In this document: piece by piece, positions 7,728 to 16,464 of the stretch
Layout of the letters: every line of letters starts with the position of its first letter
Numbering within the stretch: position 1 is the first letter of the stretch
NCBI GenBank assembly: GCA_937885815.1
Contig: CALABM010000156.1
Coordinates: 1-16,898 of the forward strand
DNA: 16,898 bases
From: an uncultured Verrucomicrobiales bacterium
GTDB lineage: Bacteria > Verrucomicrobiota > Verrucomicrobiia > Verrucomicrobiales > Akkermansiaceae
Reading direction: 5' to 3'
Made by a program: the position numbers and the translations under genes
Notes under the pieces: model-generated
What the model was told of the DNA's origin: nothing
Databases searched by the model: none
What the model saw: only the letters and a program-made list of their open reading frames with translations

Positions 7728-9509
7728 TCAGCTTTCACCTTTCCAGAATCGAAAAATTGGCATTTGTCTATAATTTTCCTGTTGTTCTGGCGTAAGTTTG
7801 CAAAAACAATGTCGAGCTGAATAATGTTCATCCAGCAACAAATGCGCAGCCATGCGACAATCCATAGTCAAATCAGGCCTATCCAATAGTTGGGTCAATT
7901 CCGCAGACTCGGCATCATTTAATGGCCGGCTACGCTTTACGACTTGGTAAAAATTTAGGGTCGATATCTCTTTCGGAATCAACTCCACACTATTTCTAAG
8001 CCACTCAGCCAAATTATACCCGGCATTTAACAAATCATCTCTGATTCCCTCTGATTCATCCCACGTTGAAATCATATCTAGCAACAAGCGGATTAATGCT
8101 CTAGCGAAGCATTCTGTCATAGGAACTTGTTTTGTTCGCTTCAGTAATTCATCATGATCTATATTTGAGCATGTCAATAAATCATTCTTTGTTAATGTGC
8201 AATATACTGATATGGAATATAAATTTCCATCAGCGTCCTTTTTTTCATACTTTGCTTTAAACGTATTAAAATTGTACAAATCAACTCTTCCTGAAGAAGT
8301 GGTAGTAACGAATAATTTAAAACAATAACCAGCAATCAATATATTAGTAAAGCCGATACCATCAGAAGTTAATTTTATACGTTTACTATAAACAAAATAA
8401 TCGACTAATTCTCGCAGAATTCCTTCGTCCTCACTAGTAACCTTATCATATTCAAATTTGCCTTTAAAGGAAATCATGGTTAACATTTGTTTCACATCTC
8501 GAAGGTAGCAAATATGATGAAATAATCCATTTTTATCTATATTTTCATCTTTCATACTATCTAGTGAATCAACGATAACCACATCACCAATTACTAGACT
8601 TCCCTGATTTAAAAACGCATAAACAAATTCTCCATCTTTTAATCTCTCGTTCAAATTTCCGGAAAAATTAAACTCGAATTTTGCTCGAAGTTTATCACAA
8701 CATTTAGTTCTAAAAAATACCCCTTTCCCGATTTTATAAATTATTTCATCTTTTGTATTTCTTAAAGTAAACCTATCATAGAACTTCTGGTCTTTAACAT
8801 AAATAGGAATACTAATAATGGAGTCTCTATGATAAATTTTACGATTTCCTACAGGGATTTCAGTCCCTTTGCTATTTTTTATATATATGTACTGATCGTA
8901 GTCAAAGAATACACTTGTTGTTGTGTTTACATGCTTCGATATAGTTGCATAACTAAAAGTTAAATTTATAGGTTTGGCTTCCTTTTCTAATTCTTCTAAT
9001 GTGATAATTTCTTCATCTCCTGCAAACGGCATTTGTTTCTTCATATTGGCTGCTATATTAACAAATAATTCAGAAACCTCATCAGCGTCTGATGGAAGTG
9101 GGACAAACTCCAACATTCTGCTTTTTTGTTTACCATATTTTTTCAGGATTGGCTTTATATCAACAGGCAGTAATGATTTAAAATAAATTTGATACTCATT
9201 TCTTTCATTGTTGATGTATACGACAAAAAAGACCGTGCCGCCTTCAGTTAAATAGTTTCTTAAATCAGCTATTTGTACTCGATATTTTATGCTCTTAGAT
9301 TTAACAACATTTTTCTTCTGTCCCTTTATCTGAACTCGAACACTCTTGTACAAATCCTTTTTCTCATGAACATCACCTCTTTTCTTGTACACATATATAA
9401 ATCCATCCCACGAAATACCTTTATCGTTGGACGAAATTTGCGACTCCAAATAATCGCAGCTTGATATTACATCTTCTATTTTTGTTACTGCCTTGCGCTC
9501 GATATCCAT
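7728..9509 (-). CDS. DUF4365-like (PD-(D/E)XK-fold) protein in the hsdS-hsdR gap
   Basis: A 593-residue protein from the ATG at 9509. The N-terminal ~100 residues resemble DUF4365: SWDGFIYVYKK holds D35, and after a gap VRVQIKGQ holds Q60 and K62. This D...(Q/E)XK pattern suggests a nuclease-like fold, with Gln in place of the usual acidic residue. The middle is beta-rich and unrecognised, with Cys-Cys at FRTKCCDKLRAKF. The C-terminal ~150 residues are helical, including PLNDAESAELTQLLDR, and not assigned. No membrane segment or signal is seen. The ATG lies 2 nt after the hsdS TGA, so the gene is coupled to hsdS. A TTG at 9515 would overlap that stop and is less likely. The gene is markedly AT-rich, which suggests separate acquisition. 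Its function in the island is unknown; an accessory to the R-M enzyme is an inference. Confidence 0.65.
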   Translation of the reverse strand: MDIERKAVTKIEDVISSCDYLESQISSNDKGISWDGFIYVYKKRGDVHEKKDLYKSVRVQIKGQKKNVVKSKSIKYRVQIADLRNYLTEGGTVFFVVYINNERNEYQIYFKSLLPVDIKPILKKYGKQKSRMLEFVPLPSDADEVSELFVNIAANMKKQMPFAGDEEIITLEELEKEAKPINLTFSYATISKHVNTTTSVFFDYDQYIYIKNSKGTEIPVGNRKIYHRDSIISIPIYVKDQKFYDRFTLRNTKDEIIYKIGKGVFFRTKCCDKLRAKFEFNFSGNLNERLKDGEFVYAFLNQGSLVIGDVVIVDSLDSMKDENIDKNGLFHHICYLRDVKQMLTMISFKGKFEYDKVTSEDEGILRELVDYFVYSKRIKLTSDGIGFTNILIAGYCFKLFVTTTSSGRVDLYNFNTFKAKYEKKDADGNLYSISVYCTLTKNDLLTCSNIDHDELLKRTKQVPMTECFARALIRLLLDMISTWDESEGIRDDLLNAGYNLAEWLRNSVELIPKEISTLNFYQVVKRSRPLNDAESAELTQLLDRPDLTMDCRMAAHLLLDEHYSARHCFCKLTPEQQENYRQMPIFRFWKGES

Positions 9510-9511
9510 AC

Positions 9512-10714
9512 TCAAGCTAATTTTCCAAGTTTACCCAAATCAATCTCCCCATCCATCAGTTTAGGTAGTAAGGTGTCCCTCATGTCTGAAAGGTATCGGT
9601 TTACATCTTTCAAAACCGCACTCTGAGAAAACATAGAACAAATGACTTTTTGCATTTGGAAGTAATCCATTGAATCCATAAAAGGAATTTGACAGGTTGC
9701 AATATCTGTAGGCTTAACCGATGGATATGCCGAAACACTTTGCTCCCCAATTTGCTGCATCTTTTCTACAAATGAGGAATCCGAAAGAAGTAGATAGATT
9801 AGTTCATTGCTAATATCTGTCTTGTTGCTTCTTATGACTGTAAAACCTGTCGATACTAGCATGTTGGGCAATGGTGAATGGAGGATACCAAAGTGTCGTT
9901 GATTTGGGCGAACTGTAGAAAAAACAACATCGCCCGCCTTTACCTTTCTTCGGGCACGGCTAGGCAATTCATCTTGCTCCAAATCTATTTTCTGAATTGA
10001 GGAAATGACACCATCGGTAATATTGCCCGTATCCAAGTAGTTAATGTATCCCCACTTCTCTTTTATCGAGTAAGCTTCCGGATTAAGGTCTGCTATAGCT
10101 TCCAATGATAACCATTCACACTCATTTTTTCTTTTAGAGAGCCACAGCTCATACAAAGCTCGAGCCTGTTCTTCCTGATTCCGGCAGATGGCGTTATTAG
10201 TTTCGATTTTATCGTCCAAGGCGGAGAGAATCGATGCTATTTTGCGCTGAATGGGGAGAGAGGGGACATCGCACGCCACTTTATCGAAGGTCTCTTTCGT
10301 TATAGTATCGAACACGCAACCATGTGACAACTTTTTCAACTCATTAATCTTTGTTTTTGTAAGATAATAGAGATAATGTGAATCTATACCATCTTTTGCT
10401 CTAAGTCCAAAACAGGATTGATTAAAGGCCATAGTTGTTCCCAACATAGCTAATTCACCGACTGTGCCACGGGCTGAAACTATAATATCACCTTCTTGTA
10501 GTAGTTTTGTTGAACTATTGTCTAGACCCAATGGTGTGATACTTTTTTCTGCGCTATATACAAATTTCCTATCTCCGCAAAAGTCTTTAACAGAAAGCCA
10601 AGGAATGTTTCCTCCCCAATATTCAGGGACAGATGTTTTAGGGGTACCACCACCAATTATTGAGCATAAGTCAGAGAACTTACTTATACGCTTTCTTTCC
10701 CATTCAGATTTCAT
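9512..10714 (-). CDS. hsdS: Type I restriction enzyme, specificity subunit HsdS
   Basis: A 400-residue DNA-recognition subunit that binds two HsdM and sets the methylated sequence. It has the usual two-repeat plan. TRD1 covers about 10-150 (IIGGGTPKTSVPEYWGG, then VSARGTVGELA) and is followed by the helical spacer LPIQRKIASILSALDDKIE with NAICRNQEEQARALYELW. TRD2 covers about 205-345 and ends in a second helical spacer (FQMQKVICSMFSQSAVLKDVNRYL). The size is close to EcoR124 HsdS. The target sequence cannot be read from the protein. The gene overlaps hsdM by 11 nt, so the two are translated together. It is more AT-rich than hsdM, as is common for exchanged TRDs. No truncation or second hsdS fragment was seen. 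Confidence 0.95.
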   Translation of the reverse strand: MKSEWERKRISKFSDLCSIIGGGTPKTSVPEYWGGNIPWLSVKDFCGDRKFVYSAEKSITPLGLDNSSTKLLQEGDIIVSARGTVGELAMLGTTMAFNQSCFGLRAKDGIDSHYLYYLTKTKINELKKLSHGCVFDTITKETFDKVACDVPSLPIQRKIASILSALDDKIETNNAICRNQEEQARALYELWLSKRKNECEWLSLEAIADLNPEAYSIKEKWGYINYLDTGNITDGVISSIQKIDLEQDELPSRARRKVKAGDVVFSTVRPNQRHFGILHSPLPNMLVSTGFTVIRSNKTDISNELIYLLLSDSSFVEKMQQIGEQSVSAYPSVKPTDIATCQIPFMDSMDYFQMQKVICSMFSQSAVLKDVNRYLSDMRDTLLPKLMDGEIDLGKLGKLA

Positions 10715-12227
10715 ACCCCAATTCTTTCAGGTTATTTTTAATCTGTTCTTCCAGCTCGTGAGAACGAGAGAAAAGAGAAGAAAGCTCAGTAGTGAGGCGT
10801 TTCATTTTCTCATCGAACGGCTCGCCGTCCTCTTCCTGCTCTTCGATACCGACATATCGACCGGGGGTAAGGATGTAATCCTGCTTGGCGATGTCGTCTG
10901 TAGTAGCGATTGCGCAGAATCCCCTGACTTCCTCCAAGGTGCCGTTTTGGAAAGCCGTAAAGGTGTCCGCCAGGCGGGCAATATCTTCATCCGAGAAATC
11001 GCGGTGTTTTCGGTCAATCATGGTGCCCATTTTGCGGGCATCAATGAAGAGAGTTTTACCTTTTTGCTTCTTGTTCTTCGAAATGAACCAGAGCGTAACC
11101 GGGATGGTAACGCTATAGAAGAGTTGGGGGGGCAGAGCCACAATGCCTTCCACGAGGTCAGCCTCAATGATGTTGCGGCGGATGTCACCCTCGCCGCTTT
11201 GCTGGGAGGAAACAGCACCATTGGCCAGCACAAGACCAATCTTGCCGTTGGGCGCAAGATGATGAATCATGTGCTGAATCCATGCAAAGTTGGCATTACC
11301 TGCAGGTGGGGTGCCGTATTTCCAGCGTACGTCCTCCTGTAGTTTTTCTTGTCCCCAACCGGAAAGATTGAACGGAGGATTGGCGAGAATGAAATCAGCC
11401 TTAAGCGTCTTGTGGAGGTCGTTGTGGAAGGTATCGGCATGGTGTTTCCCGAAATCCGCCGAAATACCACGAATAGCCATGTTGATTTTAGCCATCTTCC
11501 ACGTATCGGAGTTGGACTCCTGCCCATAGACAGAGATAGCATCGCGGCGACCGCTATGCTCCTCGATAAAGCGAGCGCTTTGCACAAACATGCCGCCGGA
11601 ACCGCAGCAAGGGTCATACACACGGCAGTTTTCAAAAGGTTTCAGGATGGCAACAAGCGTTTTCACCACGCTGGCGGGGGTATAGAACTCACCGCCCTTG
11701 GTACCTTCGTATGCGGCAAAGTTGGCGATGCAATACTCGTATGTGCGCCCCAACAGGTCTGTGCTTTCCTGCGCCGAGCCCATATCCAGATTGGTGAAGA
11801 GGTCCACCACCTCACCAAGTACTCGTTTATCCAGCTCCGGCTTGGCGTAGTCCTTGGGCAGCACGTCCTTGAGCGTATCGTTCTCTCGCTCGATGGCACG
11901 CATGGCGTTGTCTATCGTCATACCGATTTCGGGAGTATGCGCGGCTGCTGCGATAGTATCCCAGCGAGCTTCCTGCGGTACCCAGAAAATATTCTCTTCG
12001 GAATAGAAATCGCGGTCATCCTCGAAACCGTATCCTTCCTCAACAAGCTGTTGGTAGCGAGCTTCAAAGCGAGAAGATACATAGCGCAAGAAAATCAAAC
12101 CGATAATGACTTTGCGATAGTCGGCGGCGGGAATATGCCCCCAGAGTACGCAGGCTGCATCCCATATCTGCTTTTCAAACGGGAGAGGAGTATTATCTTT
12201 TGCTTTCTTCGTAGAGCGCTTTGCCAT
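10704..12227 (-). CDS. hsdM: Type I restriction enzyme, adenine methyltransferase subunit HsdM
   Basis: A 507-residue N6-adenine DNA methyltransferase of the type I family. It shows the N-terminal HsdM helical domain, GEFYTP at 179-184, the AdoMet motif I in YDPCCGSGGMF (204-214) and the catalytic NPPF motif IV at 283-286. With HsdS it forms the modification enzyme and protects host DNA. It is the first gene of the island operon and overlaps hsdS by 11 nt. The ATG at 12227 is the only sensible start in frame; the upstream ATGs are out of frame. A G-rich stretch about 22 nt upstream is too far away to be a normal Shine-Dalgarno. The promoter should lie in 12228-12400, but I see no convincing boxes there. 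All key residues are present. Confidence 0.97.
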   Translation of the reverse strand: MAKRSTKKAKDNTPLPFEKQIWDAACVLWGHIPAADYRKVIIGLIFLRYVSSRFEARYQQLVEEGYGFEDDRDFYSEENIFWVPQEARWDTIAAAAHTPEIGMTIDNAMRAIERENDTLKDVLPKDYAKPELDKRVLGEVVDLFTNLDMGSAQESTDLLGRTYEYCIANFAAYEGTKGGEFYTPASVVKTLVAILKPFENCRVYDPCCGSGGMFVQSARFIEEHSGRRDAISVYGQESNSDTWKMAKINMAIRGISADFGKHHADTFHNDLHKTLKADFILANPPFNLSGWGQEKLQEDVRWKYGTPPAGNANFAWIQHMIHHLAPNGKIGLVLANGAVSSQQSGEGDIRRNIIEADLVEGIVALPPQLFYSVTIPVTLWFISKNKKQKGKTLFIDARKMGTMIDRKHRDFSDEDIARLADTFTAFQNGTLEEVRGFCAIATTDDIAKQDYILTPGRYVGIEEQEEDGEPFDEKMKRLTTELSSLFSRSHELEEQIKNNLKELGYEI

Positions 12228-12348
12228 GACCGCATTCTACCATTTTCATCCCCCCAATTCAAGAAAAAGCCAGTGATTCAGTAAGATATCCCCGCTGCTC
12301 CCTCCCCCACTGGGCCGCAGGCTGTGAGTTATACGGAGCTTTGCGGGT

Positions 12349-12384
12349 GCCCCTCCTTGGCAAGCGTGAGAAGGGCTTTTTTTT
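12349..12384 (+). terminator. Weak plus-strand hairpin followed by eight T residues
   Basis: GCCC (12349-12352) can pair with GGGC (12373-12376) directly before a run of eight T. The stem is only 4 bp, with a small inner CTT/AAG pairing. No plus-strand gene ends here, so a terminator role is uncertain. The remainder of 12228-12399, the hsdM leader, shows only a short CTGCG-CT-CGCAG palindrome at 12385-12396 and no gene. Confidence 0.25.
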
Positions 12385-12399
12385 CTGCGCTCGCAGGGT

Positions 12400-12442
12400 A
12401 AAAACAAACAGCAGCCGCACGGGTGATACCCAAGTACGGCTG
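12400..12442 (-). terminator. Rho-independent terminator of the type I secretion operon
   Basis: On the minus strand the arm CAGCCGTAC pairs along 9 bp with GTGCGGCTG (one G-T pair). An inner GGGT/ACCC stem continues the hairpin. The tail CTGTTTGTTTTT follows. It lies 28 nt after the HlyD-type stop codon and before hsdM, so it separates the secretion operon from the restriction island. Confidence 0.85.
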
Positions 12443-12469
12443 CCGGAAATCTTTTGCTTCGCGCGAGAA

Positions 12470-13855
12470 TCAGGGCTCGCGGATGGATTCATCCATCGCC
12501 TTGAGGAAGGGATGCATGAGGTATGATATGACGGTGCGCTCGCCGACCTTAATCTCGGCCCGGAGGCGCATGCCGGCGCTCTGCCACAGCTCAGCGGGCA
12601 CGCCGTCAAGCGCACCGCTCACACGCATGCGGGCGCGGAACTGCGGACGCTTGCCACCGGTGGCGGCGGCAGACATGCCTTCATCCTGCTCCAAGTTGGA
12701 GGTGGACTCATACGTATCCGCCGAAATAAAGGAAATCGTACCATCCAAGGTGCCATATTTCTGGAAGGGGAAGGCATCCAGCTTCAGGCGGGCGATGTCC
12801 CCGGTGCGCAGCAGGCCTACGTCCTTCGGCAAGATATCCACCTCCGCTTCCAAGGGCTCATCCATGGGAATGAGGGTAATGAAGGCCTCCGCCTCACGCA
12901 CAGCGGAGCCCTCTTGGTACGGGGCGATTTCATGCACCACGGCGCGGCAAGGCGCGCGCAGGCTCTCCTGAGAGGCCAAGTACTCCGTCTGGCGGATTTT
13001 CTCACGCAGGGCGAGCACCTGCTGCTCATCATCGGCCAGTTGCTCATCTATCTGCTGTTTCCACTCCGCCTCAAAGGATTGAAGTTCAGCGGCGGCGGTG
13101 TTACGCATCTGTTCATCTTCCACCAAGCGGGTGCGCTGGTTTTCCACCTCGATTTCATTGCCCATACGCTGAATGGTGGTCTGCATCATCTCAATGCGCG
13201 GTGCAATCCCCCGCTCTGCCAAATTGACATAGGTGGATTCAATGCGTTTGAGCGGCACCATCATTTCATCATACTTAGCCAAAGACTGGAGCACGGACTG
13301 TGAGGTGGCGGTGTACTTGTCAACACAGGCCTGAAGGTAGGCGCTGCGCTTTTCAAAAAACTCGCGGCGGGACCGGAAGTGAGCGAGCTGCTGGGCAGCG
13401 GCCGGGCAGCCGGCAAGCTCAGCGGGCAGCTCGAACGCAGTAGCCCCACTCTGCTCAGCGCGGAGGCGCGCCACGCGGCACTGGTAATAAGCCAGCTGCT
13501 CCTTCAGGGAGGCGAGTTCAGCCTCATTCACTGTGGAATCCAGCTCCACGAGCACCTCATTTTGCTCCACCACTTGGCCCACACGCACGAGCACACGCCG
13601 GATGGTGGTGCGCTCCAGCGGCTTCATGATGATGTTCGGGCGTGTGGTCACTAATTTACCCTCAGCGGTCACCACTTTATCCACCTTGGCCACGCAGGCC
13701 CAGATAATTCCGCACACCAACAGCGTGATAATGACCCACAGTACACTATGTGCCGGCAGGGGGCATTTACGGGTTTCAAGCCAAATGGACTCCGGCTCAC
13801 ATGCTGCGATGTCAGCATCTGTCAGCTCTTTTAATTTTTTCTTTTTACGGCTCAT
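12470..13855 (-). CDS. HlyD-family periplasmic adaptor (membrane fusion protein) of a type I secretion system
   Basis: A 461-residue adaptor that links an inner-membrane ABC exporter to a TolC-like outer-membrane channel. It has a cytoplasmic N-terminus with a lysine stretch (KKKKLK), then one membrane segment at about 37-56 (VLWVIITLLVCGIIWACVA). The first half of a lipoyl/barrel domain follows (VVTAEGKLVTTRPNI, IRRVLVRVGQVVEQNEVLVELD). A long alpha-hairpin spans about 90-290, then come the second lipoyl half (LRAPCRAVVHEIAPYQEGSAV) and the HlyD-type C-terminal end (SAGMRLRAEIKVGERTVISY). The length is close to HlyD (about 480). It starts 8 nt after the exporter stop and is followed by a terminator. 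No strong Shine-Dalgarno is seen. A TolC-type gene and a secreted substrate are not in the window. Confidence 0.92.
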   Translation of the reverse strand: MSRKKKKLKELTDADIAACEPESIWLETRKCPLPAHSVLWVIITLLVCGIIWACVAKVDKVVTAEGKLVTTRPNIIMKPLERTTIRRVLVRVGQVVEQNEVLVELDSTVNEAELASLKEQLAYYQCRVARLRAEQSGATAFELPAELAGCPAAAQQLAHFRSRREFFEKRSAYLQACVDKYTATSQSVLQSLAKYDEMMVPLKRIESTYVNLAERGIAPRIEMMQTTIQRMGNEIEVENQRTRLVEDEQMRNTAAAELQSFEAEWKQQIDEQLADDEQQVLALREKIRQTEYLASQESLRAPCRAVVHEIAPYQEGSAVREAEAFITLIPMDEPLEAEVDILPKDVGLLRTGDIARLKLDAFPFQKYGTLDGTISFISADTYESTSNLEQDEGMSAAATGGKRPQFRARMRVSGALDGVPAELWQSAGMRLRAEIKVGERTVISYLMHPFLKAMDESIREP

Positions 13856-13863
13856 GGCAAGTA

Positions 13864-16464
13864 TCAGTCTTCATCTGTTCCCATTTGCTGCTGCCAGAAG
13901 TTTGCATACAGACCGCCCGCAGCTACCAATTGGCGGTGAGTACCGTGCTCCAGAATAGCGCCCTTCTCCAGCACGACGATATCATCCGCGCGGCAGAGGA
14001 TGGAAAGGCGGTGCGAGATAATGAACACTGTTCTGTTACGTGCAATTTGCTTGAGGTTCTTGCGGATGAGGGTTTCGCTCTCAGGGTCAAGGGCGCTGGT
14101 GGCCTCATCAAAGATAAGAATACGCGGGTTCGGCAGGAGCGCGCGGGCAATGGCCAAGCGCTGGCGCTGACCGCCGGAGAGGTTGCTGGCGTTCTCCTCC
14201 AGCATGGAGTCATACCCGCGGGGCAGGTTCTGAATAAACTCTTCAGCACCGGCCACACGTGCGGCATAGATAACCTCCTCCATGGTGGCGTCCTTTTTCG
14301 TGAGGGTCAGGTTTTCACGGATGGTGCCGTGGAAGAAGTAGTTATCCTGCAGCACAACACCGATATGCGAGCGCAGGTGCGAGCGATCTATCTCACGCAA
14401 ATCAATACCATCATATTTAATCACGCCCTGCTGCAAGGGGTAAAGCCCCTGCATGAGCTTGGTAACAGTCGTCTTACCGGAACCACTGCGCCCCACAAGG
14501 CCCACGGTCGTGCCGGGCTGAATACGATAGGTGAAATCACGAATGGCAGGCGGGGCGTCCGGCAGGTACTGGAAGCGGATGTTTTCAAATGAAATCTCAC
14601 CCCTGAGCGGCTGGCGGATTCCGCCACCCACCTGTTCGTCACGGGCATTCATCACCACACCGAGCATGCGTACGGAAAGCGAGGTCTGCTGGTACTCATG
14701 CACGAGGCCGACGATACGCACGAGCGGCCCGGTGACTCGCCCGGCCAACATGTTGAAGGCAATGAGCGCACCCACGGAAAGCTCGCCGTCAAACACGGCC
14801 AGAGCACCCACCCATATGATGGCCACGCCCATCAAACGCTCCAGCCAATGGCTGAGGGTGCGGGCGGTCATCGATATCTTCGCCACGTTAAAATAGCGGG
14901 AAATGGCATAGGCCGCCGTATCATTCCACTTGCGCTGCAACACCGGCTCCAAGGCCAGGGACTTAACGGTACGCACGCCGTGAATGGTCTCCACCAGCAT
15001 ACCTTGGCGGCGTCCCTCAGCTTGGTACAGCTCTTCCAGCCTGCGCTGGAACGGCTTAATGAGCGTGGCAATCACCAGCGCCATTAAGAAGGTGAAGAGC
15101 AGCACCACGGCGGTCAGCTTGCCGCTGTACCAGAAGAGCACCGGCAGGAACACCAGCAGGGAAATCAGCTCCAACAGCGTGAAAAACAGGCTACCGGAGA
15201 GGAACTGACGGATTTTCTCCGTCTGCTGCATGTGCTTAATGAGCACACCGCTGGAGATTCGCTCGTAGAAATCCACCGGCAGGTTCAGCAGCTTGCGGAA
15301 GGTCTTGGTGGCCAAGCGAATATCAATGCGGTTCGTGGCATAGATAAGCAGGTAGTTCTGTAAAAACTCCAGCAGAGCATTGAACAGAAGCGCCGTACAC
15401 ACAGCCACACCCAGCACGGTAAGCGTGGTGTAACTTTGGTGCACCAAAACTTTATCCACCACGAGCTGGAAGAACAAGGGCGTGGCCAAGCCAATGGCGC
15501 TGATGGCAAGCACCGCCGTGGCTACCTCAAACAGCAGCTTCCGCTGGCGGGCAAACTCAGGGATAAACCACAATAAGCCAAAGGGCCTTTCTTCATCCAG
15601 CAGGGAGAACACGCGCTTGCAGAGCACAACTTCACCGGTGAACAGCTCCTCGTACTGCTCTTGGGTAAGCCACTGGATTTCCGGTGCCTTGCCCTGTGCC
15701 GGCGGTACGGGGTCCCATACGCCAATGAGAGAAGGCGGATCCTCCAGCTCCGGTTGGCCGGGAGGAGCGGCGGCCTCTCTCATGCCGCAGAGCACAGCAC
15801 CCTTGCCATCTTTCTTCACAGCAATGGAGGGGTAAATATGCTCGCGTTCTTCCAGCGCGCTCCATTTCATCTTACCGCGGCTGGTTTTGAGCCCCAAGTC
15901 ATCCGCCATCTTACGCAGCAAGTTCAGGCTGGGCTCCTCTTCCACCGCGTATTCATGCAGGAGGCGGCGCACATCCGCATCCAAATTATGGTGAAGGCAT
16001 ATGCTCACCAAGCAGTACAGGAACGTGTGGCGACCATCCGCCGCATAATGGCGGTTAGCAAAGTTCTTCAGGAACACGGCCTTGCCATTCCATGCCTTCT
16101 CCACGGCGGCTTTCTTCAGGAAAATCACCTTACCGCTCTCACGGCTCAGCGGGTCAAATACGGCGTATTGCTCTTCCTCACCCTCCGCCCCGCGGCGGCA
16201 GCCCAGGAAGATGACCCAATTCCCGTTCCCCAGCTGCAGCACCACCGGCGAGCCGAAGTGGGTGGCCAATTCATCCACCGTGGCGTCCTCTCGCCACTCA
16301 GGCTTAAGACGCAGCGAGGAGAGCACCTCCTGCATGCGCTCCGGAGTAGACGCGCCCTGCCCGCCCAGAAGAGCCTCCAGGTTACCGGCTTCCGGCACCA
16401 GCTTGACTATCTCCTCCAAGCATGCAAGCGCCGTCTTTTCAGATTCAGCTTGTTCCATACCCAT
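13864..16464 (-). CDS. Type I secretion ABC exporter with two degenerate C39-like domains
   Basis: An 866-residue fused permease and ATPase, about 160 residues longer than HlyB-type exporters. The extra length is N-terminal. Residues 10-135 and 145-285 each resemble a C39-like domain. The catalytic residues appear to be lost in both: positions aligned with Cys are near K10/T11 and T147, and those aligned with His are W83 and G222. So both are probably docking rather than cleaving domains, as in HlyB. Membrane helices fill about 310-590. The ATPase has Walker A GRSGSGKTT (658-666), LSGGQ (762-766), Walker B and D-loop ILIFDEATSALD (782-793) and H818. The start ATG overlaps the TAA of the small upstream gene (TAATG), so the two are coupled; Met3 is an alternative. 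It works with the HlyD-type adaptor downstream. The substrate is unknown. Confidence 0.93.
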   Translation of the reverse strand: MGMEQAESEKTALACLEEIVKLVPEAGNLEALLGGQGASTPERMQEVLSSLRLKPEWREDATVDELATHFGSPVVLQLGNGNWVIFLGCRRGAEGEEEQYAVFDPLSRESGKVIFLKKAAVEKAWNGKAVFLKNFANRHYAADGRHTFLYCLVSICLHHNLDADVRRLLHEYAVEEEPSLNLLRKMADDLGLKTSRGKMKWSALEEREHIYPSIAVKKDGKGAVLCGMREAAAPPGQPELEDPPSLIGVWDPVPPAQGKAPEIQWLTQEQYEELFTGEVVLCKRVFSLLDEERPFGLLWFIPEFARQRKLLFEVATAVLAISAIGLATPLFFQLVVDKVLVHQSYTTLTVLGVAVCTALLFNALLEFLQNYLLIYATNRIDIRLATKTFRKLLNLPVDFYERISSGVLIKHMQQTEKIRQFLSGSLFFTLLELISLLVFLPVLFWYSGKLTAVVLLFTFLMALVIATLIKPFQRRLEELYQAEGRRQGMLVETIHGVRTVKSLALEPVLQRKWNDTAAYAISRYFNVAKISMTARTLSHWLERLMGVAIIWVGALAVFDGELSVGALIAFNMLAGRVTGPLVRIVGLVHEYQQTSLSVRMLGVVMNARDEQVGGGIRQPLRGEISFENIRFQYLPDAPPAIRDFTYRIQPGTTVGLVGRSGSGKTTVTKLMQGLYPLQQGVIKYDGIDLREIDRSHLRSHIGVVLQDNYFFHGTIRENLTLTKKDATMEEVIYAARVAGAEEFIQNLPRGYDSMLEENASNLSGGQRQRLAIARALLPNPRILIFDEATSALDPESETLIRKNLKQIARNRTVFIISHRLSILCRADDIVVLEKGAILEHGTHRQLVAAGGLYANFWQQQMGTDED

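Noticed and set aside
7604..7831. A 75-residue minus-strand frame bridging the DUF4365-like end and the ATPase start
   Set aside because: It overlaps both real genes and the promoter, with no ribosome binding site. It is best explained as a chance frame.
9513..9515. TTG start for the DUF4365-like gene
   Set aside because: It overlaps the hsdS stop and is a rare start codon, while an ATG two codons later lies just after the stop.
9512..10714. Phase-variable HsdS with a second partial copy or inverted repeats
   Set aside because: Only one complete two-TRD hsdS is present and there is no recombinase or second fragment nearby.
10464..12284. Plus-strand open frames at 10464-11342 and 11349-12284 opposite hsdS and hsdM
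   Set aside because: They are antisense to intact HsdS and HsdM and show no recognisable protein features.
12259..12615. Minus-strand frame at 12259-12615 and plus-strand frame at 12341-12526 around the secretion terminator
   Set aside because: Both span the terminator hairpin and overlap the HlyD-type gene. Composition is Arg/Ser/Pro-rich noise.
13864..16464. Processing C39 peptidase in the exporter (bacteriocin-type exporter)
   Set aside because: The aligned Cys and His positions are replaced in both N-terminal domains, so leader cleavage is not expected.
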